Source of the DNA: Thermoplasmata archaeon
GTDB taxonomy: Archaea; Thermoplasmatota; Thermoplasmata; Lutacidiplasmatales; UBA184
Assembly: GCA_013044425.1 (NCBI GenBank)
Contig: JABEUK010000075.1
Coordinates: 1-6,546, forward strand
Reading direction: 5' to 3'
Length of the DNA: 6,546 nt
Notes under the pieces: generated by a model
What the model saw: only the letters and a program-made list of their open reading frames with translations
Told to the model about the DNA's origin: nothing
Database searches by the model: none
Part shown: positions 5,279 to 6,546 of the stretch, piece by piece
How the letters are laid out: every line of letters begins with the position of its first letter
Position numbering within the stretch: position 1 is the stretch's first letter
Position numbers and translations under genes: made by a program

Positions 5279-6415
5279 ATGGCCGAGCGCGTCGCAACGG
5301 CGAAGGGGCTCGCCGGGGTAGTCGTCGGCACGAGCCGAATCAGCGACGTCGGGGGCGAAACAGGGACGCTCGTCTACCGCGGCTTCAACGTGCGCGAACT
5401 CGTGCCGGGAACGCCGTACGAGTCCATCGTCCATCTGCTGCTGTTCGGCGAGCCGCCTCCGGAGGACCCCTCCCAACGGATCTGGGGGGCGCTCGCAGCT
5501 GCGCGCATCCTGCCCCCGGCGCTGGCCGATGCGGCGGACGCGCTCCCGGTCGGGAAGCCCCCGCTGGAGGCTATGCGGACCCTCCTGTCGATGATGGGAG
5601 ACGGCACGTACGGGTACCCCCCCACGCTGGAGGAGGGATACGAGCTCATCGCGCGGCTTCCCGTGCTGCTGACTCGGTATCTACGCCGCTCACGGGGCGA
5701 GGACCCGATCGATCCTCGCCCCGGCCTCGGCCAGGTCGCGAACTACCTCGCCATGCTGCACGGGACGGATCCGGATCCCGCCCACGTTCGAGCCCTGACG
5801 GGCTATTTCGACCTCCTCGCGGACCATGGAATGAACCCGTCGACGTTCGCCCTCACGATCGGGATATCCACCCAGACGGACCTCATCAGCGGGGCGACCG
5901 CCGCGCTCTCGGTGCTCAAGGGCCCGCTGCACGGAGGCGCACCCAGTCTCGTCGTCCAGATGCTGGACGCCGTGGGCACCTCGGAGCGCGCCGAGGCCTA
6001 CGTCGCGGAGCAACTCGAGCATCGGCGTCTCCTCTATGGGTTCGGTCACCGCGTGTACAAGGTCGAGGACCCGCGGGCGGTCCTGCTGCACCAGCTCGCT
6101 CGGGACGTCGCCGCGCCCGCGCGCGTCCAGCTCGCCGAAACGGTGGAGCGATGCGCGCTCGAAGCGCTCCACCGGGCGCGCCCGGGGGCTCGGATCTACA
6201 CGAACGTGGAGTACTACAGCGCGGTCGTGCTCGAGGCGGTCGGGATCCCGCGGGAGTGCATGACCCCGACCTTCGCCCTCGCTCGAACGGCGGGCTGGGT
6301 CGCCCACGCACTCGAGCAGGCCGTGGACAACCGGGTGATCCGCCCCGACGTTCGCTACGAGGGGCCCGCGAGCGGCCGGACCTGGCCCCGCCCGCGCGGA
6401 GCGGGCGATCCGTAA
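5279..6415 (+). CDS. gltA: Citrate synthase (type II, short form)
   Basis: Citrate synthase condenses oxaloacetate with acetyl-CoA, the entry step of the citric acid cycle. The 378-residue length fits the dimeric archaeal/Gram-positive type. Active-site segments appear in order: DHGMNPSTF (His183, 182-190), GPLHGGAPS (His218, 215-223), YGFGHRVYKVEDPRA (His257, 253-267), YTNVEYYSAVV (307-317), FALARTAGWVAH (Arg336) and NRVIRPDVRYEGP (351-363). In well-studied enzymes the fourth segment reads NVDxYS and its Asp is the base that activates acetyl-CoA; here it is Glu311. From memory, the actinobacterial CitA-like branch, which shares the GPLHGGAPS wording, also has Glu there, so this is probably a subfamily trait and hints at transfer from bacteria. 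A 2-methylcitrate synthase role cannot be excluded. ATG at 5279 starts about 20 residues before the conserved ISDVGGETGTLVYRG segment. It converges on dnaK with a 21-bp gap. Confidence 0.92.
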   Translation: MAERVATAKGLAGVVVGTSRISDVGGETGTLVYRGFNVRELVPGTPYESIVHLLLFGEPPPEDPSQRIWGALAAARILPPALADAADALPVGKPPLEAMRTLLSMMGDGTYGYPPTLEEGYELIARLPVLLTRYLRRSRGEDPIDPRPGLGQVANYLAMLHGTDPDPAHVRALTGYFDLLADHGMNPSTFALTIGISTQTDLISGATAALSVLKGPLHGGAPSLVVQMLDAVGTSERAEAYVAEQLEHRRLLYGFGHRVYKVEDPRAVLLHQLARDVAAPARVQLAETVERCALEALHRARPGARIYTNVEYYSAVVLEAVGIPRECMTPTFALARTAGWVAHALEQAVDNRVIRPDVRYEGPASGRTWPRPRGAGDP

Positions 6416-6436
6416 GGCGTCGCGCGCGCGCTCGGC

Positions 6437-6546
6437 CTAGGCGGAGCCCGAGCTGCCGCCCTTATCGTCGTCGACGACCTTGAAATCCGCATCCACGGGG
6501 CCGTTCGCGGGAGGCTCTTCGGGCGGCGGCGGCGCGGTGCTCGGAT
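6437..6546 (-). CDS. dnaK: Molecular chaperone DnaK (Hsp70), extreme C-terminus
   Basis: A minus-strand reading frame enters from the right edge and ends with TAG at 6439-6437. Its last 35 residues are a Pro/Glu-rich stretch (PPPPEEPPANGP) followed by VDADFKVVDDDKGG and a Gly/Ser tail. The VDADFxVVDDD ending is typical of DnaK C-termini, where an acidic EEVD-like end follows a flexible linker. Hsp70 refolds proteins with DnaJ and GrpE using ATP; only some archaea have it, generally regarded as acquired from bacteria. The ATPase and substrate-binding domains lie outside the window, so the call depends on this short tail. The gene faces citrate synthase tail to tail, with no clear terminator between. 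Confidence 0.72.
   Translation of the reverse strand, partial: PSTAPPPPEEPPANGPVDADFKVVDDDKGGSSGSA

Noticed and set aside
5193..5297. ATG start for lsm 35 codons upstream
   Set aside because: It would cover the divergent promoter and the first codons of citrate synthase and give a long non-Sm extension.
1..6546. Mobile element, CRISPR array, toxin-antitoxin or defence cassette
   Set aside because: No transposase or integrase, terminal repeats, regularly spaced repeats or paired small genes are visible; the genes are core metabolic and RNA-related.

Overview
The window is GC-rich, gene-dense DNA from an archaeon. The strongest evidence is a set of archaea-specific proteins: the C-terminus of TiaS (tRNA-Ile2 agmatidine synthetase), a RaSEA-type radical SAM protein of archaeosine synthesis, a CTP-dependent riboflavin kinase fused to a winged helix, and a one-domain Sm-like protein. 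TATA-like boxes about 27-29 bp ahead of start codons that lack a Shine-Dalgarno sequence fit leaderless archaeal transcripts. The high GC, a DnaK tail and a citrate synthase resembling actinobacterial forms would suit an uncultured high-GC Thermoplasmatota-like lineage, but the lineage is only a guess.

Layout. Bases 1-1587 (+) hold the end of tiaS and a complete hisS. Bases 1445-5192 (-) hold five genes, transcribed in the order lsm, riboflavin kinase/regulator, raSEA, nadE, and a TPD-domain nuclease related to animal CDIN1. The first four are joined by three successive GTGA junctions, where a GTG start overlaps the previous TGA stop. The nuclease follows after 57 bp, and its 3' end runs 143 nt into hisS on the opposite strand. 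Bases 5193-5278 are a compact divergent promoter region between lsm and citrate synthase. Citrate synthase (5279-6415, +) converges after 21 bp on the last 36 codons of dnaK (6437-6546, -), which continues outside the window.

How the genes fit together. TiaS, HisRS and RaSEA act on tRNA (C34 of tRNA-Ile2, histidine charging, archaeosine at position 15), and Lsm is a general RNA binder. The operon also makes FMN (riboflavin kinase) and NAD+ (NadE). The TPD nuclease has no established archaeal role. No mobile element, CRISPR array, rRNA or tRNA gene was seen. There is no gene-free stretch longer than 86 bp.

The points most worth a second look are the CDIN1-like nuclease with its overprinted tail, the chain of GTGA junctions that puts a regulator/kinase under the lsm promoter, and a Glu in place of the catalytic Asp of citrate synthase. 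I do not see a clearly new multi-gene defence or mobile system here.
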